The position numbers and the translations under genes were made by a program. This document shows positions 18,766-28,509 of a stretch of DNA of 64,000 nt, piece by piece; positions within the stretch are counted from its first letter, which is position 1; each line of letters opens with the position of its first letter. A model generated the notes under the pieces. That model saw only the letters and a program-made list of their open reading frames with translations. It had not been told where the DNA came from and ran no database searches. Location of the stretch: NCBI RefSeq assembly GCF_003967555.1, contig NZ_BIFS01000001.1:5208001-5272000 (forward strand), read 5' to 3'. The DNA is from Dictyobacter kobayashii. Its GTDB lineage: Bacteria; Chloroflexota; Ktedonobacteria; Ktedonobacterales; Ktedonobacteraceae.

Positions 18766-20304
18766 GGCTGTTTCCTTGTGTTGCCCCGGTGTATATACAT
18801 GCAAATCATAGTCAAAATCCTTCTACGATAGATATGCTGCTAGCGCCAGCGGGATTTTCGTTATACAATTTTGTTGAGTAGATAAAGACATAACTGCATT
18901 GTGTAGCTATGTCTTGCTCTATCAAGAAAGGATTATCTTATGACAACCAATGCAGCCGCACGGCACATTAGTAGTTAGCTGTTTAATAACTTGGATGGCA
19001 GGGTGGCGACACTAAATGCTCTGGAAGTAGATTGCAAATCCCTTAGCTAACATGAGTAACAGACCGGCGACGGCAATGAACCATTTTGATGGGATAGCAA
19101 GGCCCTGTCCAGAGAGGATTACCAATTTTACTCAGAACAAACTATCACGGGTGCGCCCCACGTCCTGCGCTCACTTGGTGGAGATAAGAGTGCTTGATTT
19201 GATAGACAGGTAATATTAACCTGCGCACTTGGCTTTTGGATTGATACCAGCCAATGAAAAATAAGCAATTAAAATAAGAAATGTAGTAGTTAGCCATTAT
19301 CTAGTATACATATTTGACATGAGAATCTATTGTGGTAGAATCATGAGTGTAGATATCCTTGAACAAGCTGGCAAACGGTTGGGATTTAGATTAGGCAGCG
19401 AGAGAGCAGATATACTGATTTGATGGTCGTGCTGCGTGCTTGCCAGAGAGAGTCAAAGCATGTCCGCGCCTTGTCGCGACGTACGCACCCCAGTGCGGCA
19501 AAATCCTCGGTGGATCTATCCAGACCGAGCTGCTTTTTATCCCTTTGCTATAGTTCTATGAGAAGGGTATACCGAGCTTCGGTACCCAGCTTAAAATTAC
19601 AATAGCCCAAATTCGACAAAAGGGATCCTGTAAGGGCGGACCAGATTTGTTAAGAAAATATTCTGCTGACATCTCGAGACAAAACATTCTTACATCTGTT
19701 CGCCCCATCCATGCCAGTACTGGAATGGCTATTTAGTGCCGTCTGTAAGCACTGCCGAACTGCCTGAATCAGTGGTGAGGTATATCGCATACGTGTGACC
19801 GCCAGGCCACTTTTTTGCCCTCGACGGAACCTGCTCGCCGGTCGCTCATCGGATATCTGAAATTGGGGAGGAGCTAGCGATTGCCAGCACGCGCCAAAAA
19901 CTCGCATCCGATCGTTTGGCCCACGGCGGATGTGGAACCACACTTCGCCTTGACGATCTTTCGTGTCTTGATGGATACCCACGAGGATGGCCATTAATTA
20001 CTAAGTAGCGGCCCAGAATCATCTTATCGAGTTAAAGCGCTTTCTTCGTTTAATGGTGCCGACTCTCGTCATATTCTATATCGCGGTCTTGGCCACAATT
20101 TTCTGGCAGTATTGCCGTGAAGGATAATTTATACTTTGCTTTTCATCGGGCGATCGTATTGTGCAGCACGAGACAAGATCATAGTGCTAAGGCGAGGTTA
20201 GACAACGATCCATCTCCAAGACAATGATCCTTCGAGCACCTATCCATGCGACTAGAGCGTGAACACAGGGAGATGGTCAAAATATATGCTCTTATGTTGT
20301 GGAG
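18766..20304. other. Gene-poor, decayed region
   Basis: About 1.5 kb has no convincing full gene. A hairpin (GACATA...TATGTC, about 18886-18912) is followed by AAAGGA and a 12-codon open frame starting at about 18940, likely a gene remnant. At 19314-19341 TTGACA and TAGAAT form a promoter-like pair directly before a 26-codon frame beginning ATGAGTGTAGATATCC. The leftward frame at 19650-19994 has no recognisable family and is not called. Confidence 0.4.
19012..19125 (-). pseudogene. Possible membrane-protein C-terminal remnant
   Basis: A leftward frame of about 37 residues ends in a convincing hydrophobic helix (SKWFIAVAGLLLMLAKGFAI) but has no good start codon or ribosome-binding site. It is probably the tail of a lost membrane protein gene. 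Composition is the only support. Confidence 0.25.
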
Positions 20305-20971
20305 TCAGCTGTTCTGATACTCGGTTCCTGACTGGTGCGCCAGAAGGTGTTTAGAGTGATCGCGGCGATCATCTGAGCCCGAATAGATGTAGAGTGGACA
20401 ACGGATCTCGTGGGGCTGGACCACCGGCCAGGAGACTGTCGCTTGCCAGCAAGCCATCAGCGCGGGCAGTGAGCGTTGCTCAATCCAGCGTACATCTTCG
20501 TTGTCGAAGCCCAGCTGCTTGAGCGTCCCCTCTTGCTGTGCTTTGTACATGATGCCCAGTTCCGAAACAATCTGGTTGATGCGCTCTTCAAATAGACGCG
20601 ACCAAAGAAACTACCAGCCGCAACGGCCCGGCTGATGCGTGATGAGCGCGATGCAAGCAATAGGGTGAGCGAAGCCCCAAAAGAATGGCCCCAGACCAGA
20701 AAATTCTCAGCCTCACAGGCATCGGCCACCTCAAAAATATCCGCGAGCATCTGCTCTAAGCGATACGCCTTAGGCTGAGTTGGTTTATCGCTCTCACCAA
20801 TGCCCGGCGATCCATCGTAACAACCCGAAAATGCTGGCGTAATCGCTCGACATAGCCGATCTCATGCCAGATCTGTCGTGGCTCGTCAAACCCCTGCAGG
20901 AGGAGAAGTAGCGGACCCTCGCCCTGTACATCATAGGCAATCTTTGTGCCATCAGTTGAAGTAAGAAACAT
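20305..20971 (-). pseudogene. Alpha/beta hydrolase, two frameshifts and truncated end
   Basis: Rebuilding across frames gives MFLTSTDGTKIAYDVQGEGP, then TMDRR[G]IGESDKPTQPKAYR, the nucleophile elbow VWGHSFGAS (GHSFG) and YSGSDDRRDH. This is an ordinary alpha/beta-hydrolase of the proline-iminopeptidase-like group. Breaks lie near 20805 (short G run) and 20593 (TTT where TTTT would restore FEERINQIVSELG). The last part carrying the catalytic His is missing or scrambled, so this copy is probably a genuine pseudogene even if the two indels are errors. Confidence 0.72.
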
Positions 20972-21129
20972 ACAGTTACCTATTCTAATGCATACAAGCT
21001 TCCTGTATCTGATCGTTAACATGGACCCATACAGTTCAATGCCAGTGCCCCATTTCCCGTACCCAATAGGCGAAACGAAGCATTTATCGATAATTGACAG
21101 ATCCCTCGTCAATAGATAGTGTACCATAA

Positions 21130-21515
21130 AGAAAGCCTCCCCAAAGCCCCCTGCCGCCGTCAGGCGGCAGGGGGAAGGAGGAGGTTGGGGGCACAGCCCC
21201 CAAACCCCCAGTCAAGGGGCTCGCCGCCCCTTGCATCCCCGCTGGACAATGTTGTGCGTCCAAAAAAACGATACCTGTAAGCCCCGCCTCATCCCCTGCG
21301 ATCCCCAAAGGAAGTGCCCCGCTCGAAGGAAGCTCCGCGCCATTCCCACCTCGCCCCAAAGGAAGTGCCCCGCTCGAAGGAAAGCGAAAAGCGGGAGGTG
21401 CAGGAGGGCCGGCCAGGCCTCCTGCCGGGGGCGGTGGCAGGCATGCTGGGGGCATGACAGTCCCCGCCCATTCCCCTCCACCCCCTCCCGCCGCAGGCGG
21501 GAGGGGGTAAAAAAC
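21130..21515. repeat. GC-rich hairpin-dense intergenic cassette
   Basis: Contains a strong hairpin near 21153-21177 (CTGCCGCCGTCAGGCGGCAG), further small hairpins (GGGGGCACAGCCCCC; AGGGGCTCGCCGCCCCT), two direct copies of a 26-bp segment around GGAAGTGCCCCGCTCGAAGG (near 21305 and 21357), and a closing hairpin near 21483-21506 (CCTCCCGCCGCAGGCGGGAGG). It looks like a non-autonomous repeat or structured RNA, not a gene. The 21516-22118 stretch after it is AT-rich with no gene seen. Confidence 0.5.
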
Positions 21516-22118
21516 ATCACAAATTGTTATTATAAGGGAATTAATACAGTTTTACTGTTTAATTCCCTTTTATCTTTTATGCTTTTCCTGTTTTTTTGGA
21601 CAAAAATGGTATCTATAGTGTATACTATATTTAGTGATCAAGGGTATTTTAGACCCGGGTTGACCCAATGACGTTGTGGAAAGCACTATCTTTGCTCCTT
21701 ATCATACACATGCTTATCGCTTCTTTCCCTGAAAAGGAAAGGCAGATGCCGTCGTGCATTGCTGGTTGTAAGAACCTGAGGACCTCTTTTTTAATTGACT
21801 AACGTGAGTTGTTTTGTGCTGTCACTGAATAAATCTCGTTCGAGCCTTACTTAATTGTGCCTCTTTATAGCAACTTGTAGTATTTATTTGTATATTATCC
21901 TTTTATATGGTCAAAATATGTGTGCGTATCCAACAATTGCTACGGTATATCTTTAGCTTGTATTAGATGCGACACCTATTTCTTGCTGAGCACCCGGCTT
22001 CATCGTATGTAACTTTTTTTTTCCCGCTAATCGTGTAACTATTGGGCAGGGAGTGGCCTGTATCGTTTGTAGAACAACATGTAGCGTGGGGTATATAGTA
22101 TAGAGTGAAGGGTTTAGT

Positions 22119-23375
22119 ATGAAAATAGCACATATTGCACCGCCTTGGATTACTATTCCGCCAAAAAATTATGGTGGGACTGAGAATGTCATATATAACA
22201 TCGTCGAGGAACAGGTAGCCCAGGGCCATGACGTTACATTGTTTGCACCTGGAGATGCCCATACCTCTGCGAAATTGGTTTCATTTTTTCCTCGTTCTTT
22301 AATCGATGCAGGTGTACCCTGGCAGGCGCACCTGAAGGCATACTTTCATACCTATAAGTCTATTGAATATATAAAAGAGCACCATTTTGATATTGTGCAT
22401 ACCCATCTCTCGTCCAGCGCCGATATGTACACTTTTCCACTGGCACAGCAATTGAACACTCCCTATGTGACAACCTTGCATAGTCGTTTCCCCTTCGACC
22501 GCGTCCAAAACTGGACTGGCGATGCCGATGATTTTTTTCTGGAATGGATCAAGCATGTGCCGATGATCGCGATTAGCGAGAACGCTAAGTCTGAGATTAA
22601 GTATCCTCTGCACTTTGCTGGCGTGGTCCATCATGGCCTGCCGATGCAGCAGTTTAAGCCAACTGTCAAGCAGCCCGAGAATTACCTGGTCTGGCTAGGG
22701 CGCTTTGTCCCTGAAAAGGGGGCCCATCACGCCATTCATCTGGCCAAAGCCGCCGGTCTCCAATTGATCCTGGCAGGTACTATTGATCGCCATGTACAGA
22801 CCTCGGTCCATTATTATGAGAACGTTATCAAGCCACAATTGGATGGACATAACATCAAATATATCGGCCCGGTCAACACCCGCGAAAAAATTGACCTCCT
22901 CAGTCGTGCTCGCGTCTTCCTGAATCCAATTGAGTGGGAAGAGCCATTTGGGATGGTCATGATTGAAGCTATGTCGGTAGGCTGTCCGGTCATTTCCTTT
23001 GCCCGTGGCGCGGCCCCCGAAGTCGTAGCTCACGGCAAGAGCGGCTTCCTGGTAAATGATCTTAAGGAGATGAAGCGTGCCCTGGGTCAGATTGATAAGC
23101 TTGACCGTAAGTTGGTACGTCAACATGTAGAAGAGAACTTCTCAGCCCGCGTCATGGTTGAAAAATATGTACGTATTTATCAACAGGTCCGCACCGCTGA
23201 GCTGATGAAGAGCGCCGCGCTCAAGCGTTCGGTTATGGATACATTGTCGACAAAGTTGCCCAAAGTTGCGTCAACCTCTCCCCTCATGCCCACTGTAGAG
23301 CCTCTGACGACCAATTATCCCCTTTCTCTGTTGCCTCAGCAGAGCCGTGAGATTGATCCGGAAATGTTACAGTAG
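22119..23375 (+). CDS. GT4-family glycosyltransferase
   Basis: The 418-residue cytoplasmic enzyme has the GT-B fold of GT4 retaining glycosyltransferases. The N-terminal loop KNYGGTENVIYNIVEEQVAQ binds the acceptor side, WLGRFVPEKGAHHAIHLA starts the C-terminal domain, and the donor-binding EX7E motif is EEPFGMVMIEAMSVGCPVI. GAAPEVV follows. It probably adds a hexose from a nucleotide sugar during cell-surface glycan or glycolipid synthesis, but donor and acceptor are unknown. GAAGGG precedes the ATG. The last 50 residues are a non-conserved tail. Confidence 0.88.
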   Translation: MKIAHIAPPWITIPPKNYGGTENVIYNIVEEQVAQGHDVTLFAPGDAHTSAKLVSFFPRSLIDAGVPWQAHLKAYFHTYKSIEYIKEHHFDIVHTHLSSSADMYTFPLAQQLNTPYVTTLHSRFPFDRVQNWTGDADDFFLEWIKHVPMIAISENAKSEIKYPLHFAGVVHHGLPMQQFKPTVKQPENYLVWLGRFVPEKGAHHAIHLAKAAGLQLILAGTIDRHVQTSVHYYENVIKPQLDGHNIKYIGPVNTREKIDLLSRARVFLNPIEWEEPFGMVMIEAMSVGCPVISFARGAAPEVVAHGKSGFLVNDLKEMKRALGQIDKLDRKLVRQHVEENFSARVMVEKYVRIYQQVRTAELMKSAALKRSVMDTLSTKLPKVASTSPLMPTVEPLTTNYPLSLLPQQSREIDPEMLQ

Positions 23376-23411
23376 CTGTTTTCTTGTTCCTCTCACATCA
23401 TCACTCTTCCA

Positions 23412-23432
23412 CTCGCCGCCAGCGGCGGCGAG
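23412..23432. terminator. GC-rich hairpin between convergent genes
   Basis: CTCGCCGCC pairs with GGCGGCGAG across a 3-base loop, 36 bp after the GT4 stop and just before the end of the convergent hydrolase gene. Confidence 0.5.
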
Positions 23433-23449
23433 GGAAAAGGATGGAGCGC

Positions 23450-24547
23450 TTACTTGATATCATTGAAACCTGGCTCAACCTGCATGGCCGGGATGACAAA
23501 GTTGTTGAGGATGATTCTGTTCGATGGTGGCCCCGACTCCGGCGAACTGGTGGAGGCGACGACGATATCGAGCTCGGGTATGAACCCGATCAACTGCCCT
23601 CCATAGCCAATTGCGCAATTGACGCGTTTGCCATGATATTCTGATAGAAACCAGAAGAAGCCATACTTCTCTCCTCGGTTGGTGATACTGTGTGCTTGCC
23701 AGGAGTCCTTGATGTAGTTCGCGGGCAGGATACGCTGTTCATTCCAGATGCCTTGATTGAGATAGAGGTAGCCGAGCCGTGCCATTTCGCGTGTGGTGAG
23801 CTGCAGTCCAAAGCCGCCGATCTGATTGCCCTGGAGATCATTACTCCACAATCCCGCTTGTTGGTCTGACCATACGCCATAGTGATGTGGTTTTTCCGCG
23901 CTGGCCTCACCAGTCTTCCAGGGATCGCGTATGCGCTCATCATTTTGCCAGATGCCCAGGGGATCAAAAAGATATTGTCTGGCAAATTCGTGCAGGGGCA
24001 TGCCTGTACAGCGCGCCAGCACCAATGCTACCAGGTGCGCCCCCATATCATCATAATTGTAGTGTGTGCCTGGTTCATGCTCAAGTGGACGATCTAACAT
24101 CCCTACCACTGAAGCTGTGTCCTCTAGAAAGGTCTCGATCCCACCTGGAGCCAGGGCATAGCCGCTGGCCATGCTTAGCATGTGTCGGAGTGTGATCCTT
24201 TCTCGTCGTGGATCTGGCTGGCTGGTGTGGTATTCTGGAAAGAATGAGAGCAGTGGCTTATCGAGGCTGTGCAGAAAACCTTCCTGCAAGGCAATCCCGA
24301 CCAGGGCCGAGGTGACGCTTTTGGTAACCGAGTTGATGTTGTGGTAGTGGTGTTGACCCCAGCCATGATAGTATTCCTCAAAAATAATGATGCCGGAACG
24401 CACAATTACTATACTGAGGAGGGATGCTGTCTGCCGGGCGTACTCGTCTAGTTGCTTTAACAGTTGAATATCCATGCTTAAGCTCTGTGGAGTGGCGGTC
24501 TTCCATGCCAGGGTTGGCCAGGAGCCCCTTTGCTGCTGCTTGTCCAT
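23450..24547 (-). CDS. Class C beta-lactamase-like serine hydrolase
   Basis: The 365-residue protein is a member of the beta-lactamase/DD-peptidase/esterase family. Catalytic Ser73 and Lys76 are in NSVTK (SxxK), and the second motif Tyr-x-Asn occurs at THYNYDD. A further conserved block is IGGFGLQLTTREMARLGYLYLNQG. No signal peptide is visible, so it is probably a cytoplasmic esterase or peptidase of the 6-aminohexanoate-hydrolase type rather than a secreted beta-lactamase. The gene stands alone, convergent to the GT4 gene. Confidence 0.85.
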   Translation of the reverse strand: MDKQQQRGSWPTLAWKTATPQSLSMDIQLLKQLDEYARQTASLLSIVIVRSGIIIFEEYYHGWGQHHYHNINSVTKSVTSALVGIALQEGFLHSLDKPLLSFFPEYHTSQPDPRRERITLRHMLSMASGYALAPGGIETFLEDTASVVGMLDRPLEHEPGTHYNYDDMGAHLVALVLARCTGMPLHEFARQYLFDPLGIWQNDERIRDPWKTGEASAEKPHHYGVWSDQQAGLWSNDLQGNQIGGFGLQLTTREMARLGYLYLNQGIWNEQRILPANYIKDSWQAHSITNRGEKYGFFWFLSEYHGKRVNCAIGYGGQLIGFIPELDIVVASTSSPESGPPSNRIILNNFVIPAMQVEPGFNDIK

Positions 24548-24652
24548 GCCTGAACTCCCTTTTTAGCATATCTGCCAGGATCTATTCTGTAAGAGGCCTA
24601 TAAACTTATTCAACTATATCATAATATGCTCTTCAGCATTCTTTTTTGTTGT

Positions 24653-24992
24653 CAGGGCTTTTTTTATGTTCTTCTTTGGCGCCTGCGGCGCCGGGTTGGG
24701 AGTGAGGAGTGTGGTGGTGGGCGGCTGCGGCCGCCCACCACCACACTCCTGACCTGAAAGAATGGGCCTCGTATGGCTTGCTTGTGATCTCCCTGTTTGT
24801 CGGAGGGAAGAGGCTGCGGCCGCCCACCACCACACTCCTGACCTGAAAGAATGGGCCTCGTATGGCTTGCTTGTGATCTCCCTGTTTGTCGGAGGGAAGA
24901 GGCTGCGGCCGCCCACCACCACACTCCTGACCTGAAAGAATGGGCATCGTAGTGCTTGCTTGTGATTTTTGGACGAACATGAAAAAGCCCTG
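24653..24992. repeat. Palindromic element, family A copy 3, with 89-bp tandem units
   Basis: The 340-bp element is bounded by 11-bp inverted repeats CAGGGCTTTTT (24653-24663) and AAAAAGCCCTG (24982-24992). A perfect 21-bp-arm palindrome spans 24705-24750. Its right arm plus spacer is then repeated with an 89-bp period (units at 24727, 24816 and 24905). The outer segments match the copy at 3382 in reverse orientation (GGACGAACAT...AAAAAGCCCTG on one side, GGCGCCTGCGGCGCCGGGTT on the other). Open frames over it are artefacts. Confidence 0.88.
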
Positions 24993-25022
24993 TTTTCTTG
25001 CTGTTATGCAAAAATGAATACT

Positions 25023-25045
25023 CCCCACAGACACTGAGTCTGGGG
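25023..25045 (-). terminator. Terminator of the GG-leader peptide gene
   Basis: A CCCCAGA...TCTGTGGGG stem on the minus strand, followed by a short T-rich stretch, lies 72 bp after the stop of the small peptide gene at 25117-25320. Confidence 0.55.
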
Positions 25046-25116
25046 AAGCATTCAAGCGGTAGTTGTGATGTTGTGAATTTAGAATGGACATCTGGCCCTA
25101 ATGGTGACTGCCGTGA

Positions 25117-25320
25117 TTAATGATGTGGCTCGTACCTATGACCATGACGGTCATAACAATAACGGCGGTGCCGTTTTTTATCATAATAGCATTTGTCTCT
25201 ATCGCGCTCGTCGTCTCCATATCCAGTGTCATGACCACCGGATACTTGTGCCAGGTCCTGGTCGTTTAGTTCAATGCACTCGTTTGACTGATCAGCAGTG
25301 TCATAATGAAACAGTTTCAT
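25117..25320 (-). CDS. Double-glycine-leader peptide with Asp/Tyr/Cys/His-rich core
   Basis: This 67-residue peptide starts at an ATG with AAAGGGGA upstream. Residues 1-29 form a leader ending IELNDQDLAQVSGG, the classic bacteriocin-type Gly-Gly cleavage site. The 38-residue core has two Cys, clustered Asp and Tyr, and a basic His-rich tail ending EPHH. It is a divergent relative of the peptides at 38.6-40.9 kb, sharing the MKLF start, the ELNxQxL leader block and the acidic-to-His core polarity. That independent conservation shows it is a real gene. Expected fate is cleavage and export by a C39-peptidase ABC transporter; the core suggests metal binding. No modifying enzyme is adjacent. Confidence 0.75.
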   Translation of the reverse strand: MKLFHYDTADQSNECIELNDQDLAQVSGGHDTGYGDDERDRDKCYYDKKRHRRYCYDRHGHRYEPHH

Positions 25321-25803
25321 TGTAGTTCCCCTTTCTGGTCCAGCGAGAACGGTTCAAGTATGGCAAATGTCCATCCATACATGGGCACGTTTCTGGACGG
25401 CGAATGTTACTCATGAACACTGTTGTCAGCGGGCTTTAGCTATGATGGTGGCGCTGATGGTGATGGCGCTGGGGCTGCTGGCGAGGCCTGTGGTGACGAT
25501 CATTGACAGCGTTGAAATTACCATCAAATTCAGGTGCATGTGTGCGCTGACGTGCTGGAATGGCCCGCCGACCTGATGGCCGCTGAATAAAACGTGTCTG
25601 ATGGCCAGTTTGGCTAGTAGAATTAGCTTTGCCCCGCATTGGCCAAACTCAGCATCTGATATAATAGAGTGCATGGTGCGAATTGCCGGGGCGCGCTGCA
25701 AGGTTATTGTGCATACTTGAGCGCATTAGGGAGCCGGTTGTGGCTTCGGGTAGTAGAGGATAATGACGGTTTTGTTTGAATTAATAAGGATGGGCCTTTC
25801 TGG
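25321..25803. other. Intergenic region between peptide gene and sensor kinase
   Basis: Holds the leftward promoter region of the peptide gene and the rightward promoter of the kinase. A leftward 67-codon frame at 25436-25639 ends in a His-rich tail (QRHHHQRHHHS) but has no GG leader or ribosome-binding site, so it is not called as a gene. Confidence 0.45.
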
Positions 25804-27986
25804 ATGGAGCACGTGACAGATCAGGAGCAGGAGAATAAATACCTCAGGGAGCGTATGCAACAACTTGAGGCTGAGTTGCAGCGTGTACGTGAGCGCGAGG
25901 AGCGGGGCCAGGTTCTTTTACAGCTTACATCAGATTACGCCTATATGTATCGCTTGCTGCCCGATGACTCGATTCGGCGCGAGTGGACTACTGAAGCTTT
26001 TACGACGATTACTGGCTTTGAGCCTGAAGAGTTTGATCAGCGCGGCTGGGAATATTTACAACATCCCGATGATCGGTGGATGCTTCAGCCTCGTATTGAG
26101 GCGATGCGCCAGGGGCAGCGGGATACGCGTGTGTGGCGCGTGCTGACGAAGAGCGGTGGTGTGCGCTGGCTGCAAGATACCTGCCATGCGATCTGTGATG
26201 ATCCGCGTGGCTCTGAGCTTCGTGTCTATGGCATTGTGCGCGATATTACTGAGCGTAAGCAGGCGGAGTTGTTGCGCTTTCAGATGGAGCAGCGCCTGTC
26301 TGTTACCTTTGAGTCGATTGCGGATGCGGTGATTATTTATGATCATGAAGGCCGGTTAAAACAGTATAATAATGCGGCCCGCGAACTGTTGGGTTTTGAT
26401 CGATGTTCTGAATACACCCTCCTGTCACTGGAGGAGCGTGCTCAGGCCATGCATATAAAGAATGTGCAAGGTGGTTCTCTGGCCCTGGATCAGGTGCCCC
26501 TATATCGTATTTTACGGGGGGAGACGCTGCAGGGAACCACTGCCGAAGATGTCTGGATTATGACCCTGGCTGATCGTCAACTCGCGGTCAGTGTGAGTGG
26601 GGCCCCTATATATGATGCGATGGGGGATTTGATCGGTGCTGTGCTGGTGTGTCGCGATGTGACGGCGCGCCGCACTCAGCAGTGGCGTACCACCAAGGCA
26701 CTGGAGACCCTGTTGTCTATGGCTGAGGCGCTGGTGCACCTGCCGTTATCAGATGCGCGTCCATCGCATACTTCCAGGCGCGAAACCGCCCAGGAGATAT
26801 TGCACCTGACCTGTGACCTGCTCGGTTGTCAGATGGCGAGTATGGTCGACCTTGACCCTGAAACGGGGTTGATACAGCCTATCGCGGGTGTGGGCCTGCC
26901 TCCAGAGCTACGGGAGCAATTCTGGGATATAGTACCGACTATTCGTTTATCCGATTATGTTAATGCGCCTGACCTGGTAAGATTGCAGCGTGGTGAACCT
27001 GTGCTGTTCAATCTGGCGCAGGCTCCCTCAAAAGTCGCGCCTACCTTTGGTATCGAGCAGGTGCTGGGGCGCCGATCCGTTTACATAACCAGTTAGTGGG
27101 ATTTCTCTCCCTTAACTATGGTACTGCCAGGCATCGATTTTCACGCCAGGAAGAGTTTAGTTTTATCGCCGCCATCGGCAAGCTGGCCTCGCTGATGGTT
27201 GAACGCGAGCGCTTAATCGATCAACATGCCGAGGCACAGGCCGCCGAGTTAGCCAGTGAGCAGGCTCGACAGCAGATGGACGCCTTTCTGGGCATGACCA
27301 ATCATGAGTTGCGCAATCCTCTGGCCACTATGAAGGCCAGCCTGCAGCTTATTCGGCGCCAGCTTAAACGCCTCGAGGGAGATATGACCGTTGTCGCCGA
27401 TGTTGCGGCCCGCATTCAGAATCTGGTTGAGCGGGCCGAGCGCCAGGTCTCCGTCGAGACTCGGCTGGTGAATGATTTATTGGATGTTTCGCGCATCTTA
27501 GAACATAAATTAGAACTCAAAATTCAGTTTTGTAACTTAATAGACTTAGTACAAAGAGTCGTAGCTGATCAACTTTCCCTCGCCCACACGCGTACTATAG
27601 ATATACTCTTGCCGCAGGACGATATGGTTCCGGTCGTCGTGGATATCGATCGTGTGGGTCAGGTATTAACCAATTATCTAACGAATGCTATCAAATATTC
27701 TTCTGCTGATGCGCCGATCCAGGTAACCCTGGAGGTGCAAGAGCAACAGGCTTATATTGCTGTCCGGGATCAAGGACCAGGATTGACGAAAGAGGAGCAG
27801 CGCCGCATCTGGGAGCGTTTTTATCAGACGCCCGGCCGGCATGTTCATAGCGGGGCCGGTGGTTTAGGCCTGGGTCTCTATATTTGTCAGAATATTATCC
27901 AGCAACATGCTGGGCAGGTGGGAATCGAGAGCGAGCCAGGTCAGGGATCAACATTTTGGTTCACGCTCCCTCTTGCACGTGATTAG
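25804..27986 (+). CDS. PAS-PAS-GAF sensor histidine kinase, frameshifted in this sequence
   Basis: The soluble sensor kinase would be about 727 residues. It has an N-terminal coiled coil, a PAS/PAC domain (about 40-155, ending VYGIVRDITERKQAE), a second PAS (about 160-290, ending LVCRDVTARR) and a GAF domain. The break near 27070 falls in the GAF domain: four G occur where five would restore VLGAPIRLHNQLVGFLS. The kinase core follows: HisKA with GMTNHELRNPLATM and an HATPase domain (NYLTNAIKYSS, RDQGPGL, GGLGLGLYICQNII). It has no membrane segment. The receiver protein just downstream is the likely phosphorylation partner. Confidence 0.88.
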
Positions 27987-28029
27987 CACATTTTCTTTCA
28001 GGGGGGATGTGTACCAAAGGATAACAGTG

Positions 28030-28494
28030 ATGGTTACAGTAGCCGAAAGTCCTCTTTTATTTGTGGAGGATAATGATGACGATTTTGAAGTTGTGCTGTG
28101 GGCGATGAAGAAATTGTCGTTATCTATTCCTATTGTGCGTTGCATCGATGGCGATGAGGCACTGGACTATCTCTATCACCGTGAAGAGTTTGCACGCGAA
28201 GGGACCTCTCCGCGCCCCGCTTTGATCCTGTTGGATTTAAATTTGATTTCGATGGATGGCAACGATGTTTTGCAGGAAGTGAAGAGTCATCCCGATCTGC
28301 GCATGATCCCGGTAATTATCTGGACCTCCTCGGAGAACCAGAAGGATATTGAGGTGAGTTTTCGCCTGGGGGCAAATAGCTATCTACTAAAACCTATGAA
28401 TATGAAACAATTGCTAGATGTGGTTGAGACTCTCAATAAATACTGGTTTGGTATCGCGATCTCTCCTCAACCTGACCTCGCTGATGAAGAGTAG
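28030..28494 (+). CDS. Single-domain response regulator, Rcp1-like
   Basis: The 154-residue protein is a lone CheY-like receiver with the acidic cluster VEDNDDDF, phospho-acceptor Asp69 in LILLDLNL, the Thr switch IIWTSS and the Lys motif LLKPMN. The extended loop between strand and helix (REEFAREGTSPRP) is typical of Rcp1-type regulators that partner PAS/GAF or phytochrome kinases. It follows the kinase by 43 bp and is presumably its target. With no output domain it must act by protein contact. Confidence 0.9.
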   Translation: MVTVAESPLLFVEDNDDDFEVVLWAMKKLSLSIPIVRCIDGDEALDYLYHREEFAREGTSPRPALILLDLNLISMDGNDVLQEVKSHPDLRMIPVIIWTSSENQKDIEVSFRLGANSYLLKPMNMKQLLDVVETLNKYWFGIAISPQPDLADEE

Positions 28495-28509
28495 GTACCT
28501 GCCTTATTA

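Noticed and set aside
19650-19994. Leftward 114-codon frame
   Set aside because: No family pattern, no ribosome-binding site, and it lies in a decayed region. It could be a remnant, but nothing supports a call.
24727-24990. CRISPR-like array or repeat protein gene
   Set aside because: Spacers are identical, the period is 89 bp, and leftward frames across it merely translate the repeat. It is a family A element.
25436-25639. Leftward frame with His-rich tail, possible further peptide of the array
   Set aside because: It lacks the GG leader, a ribosome-binding site and similarity to the other peptides. His codons here come from a GATGGTG-type low-complexity stretch.
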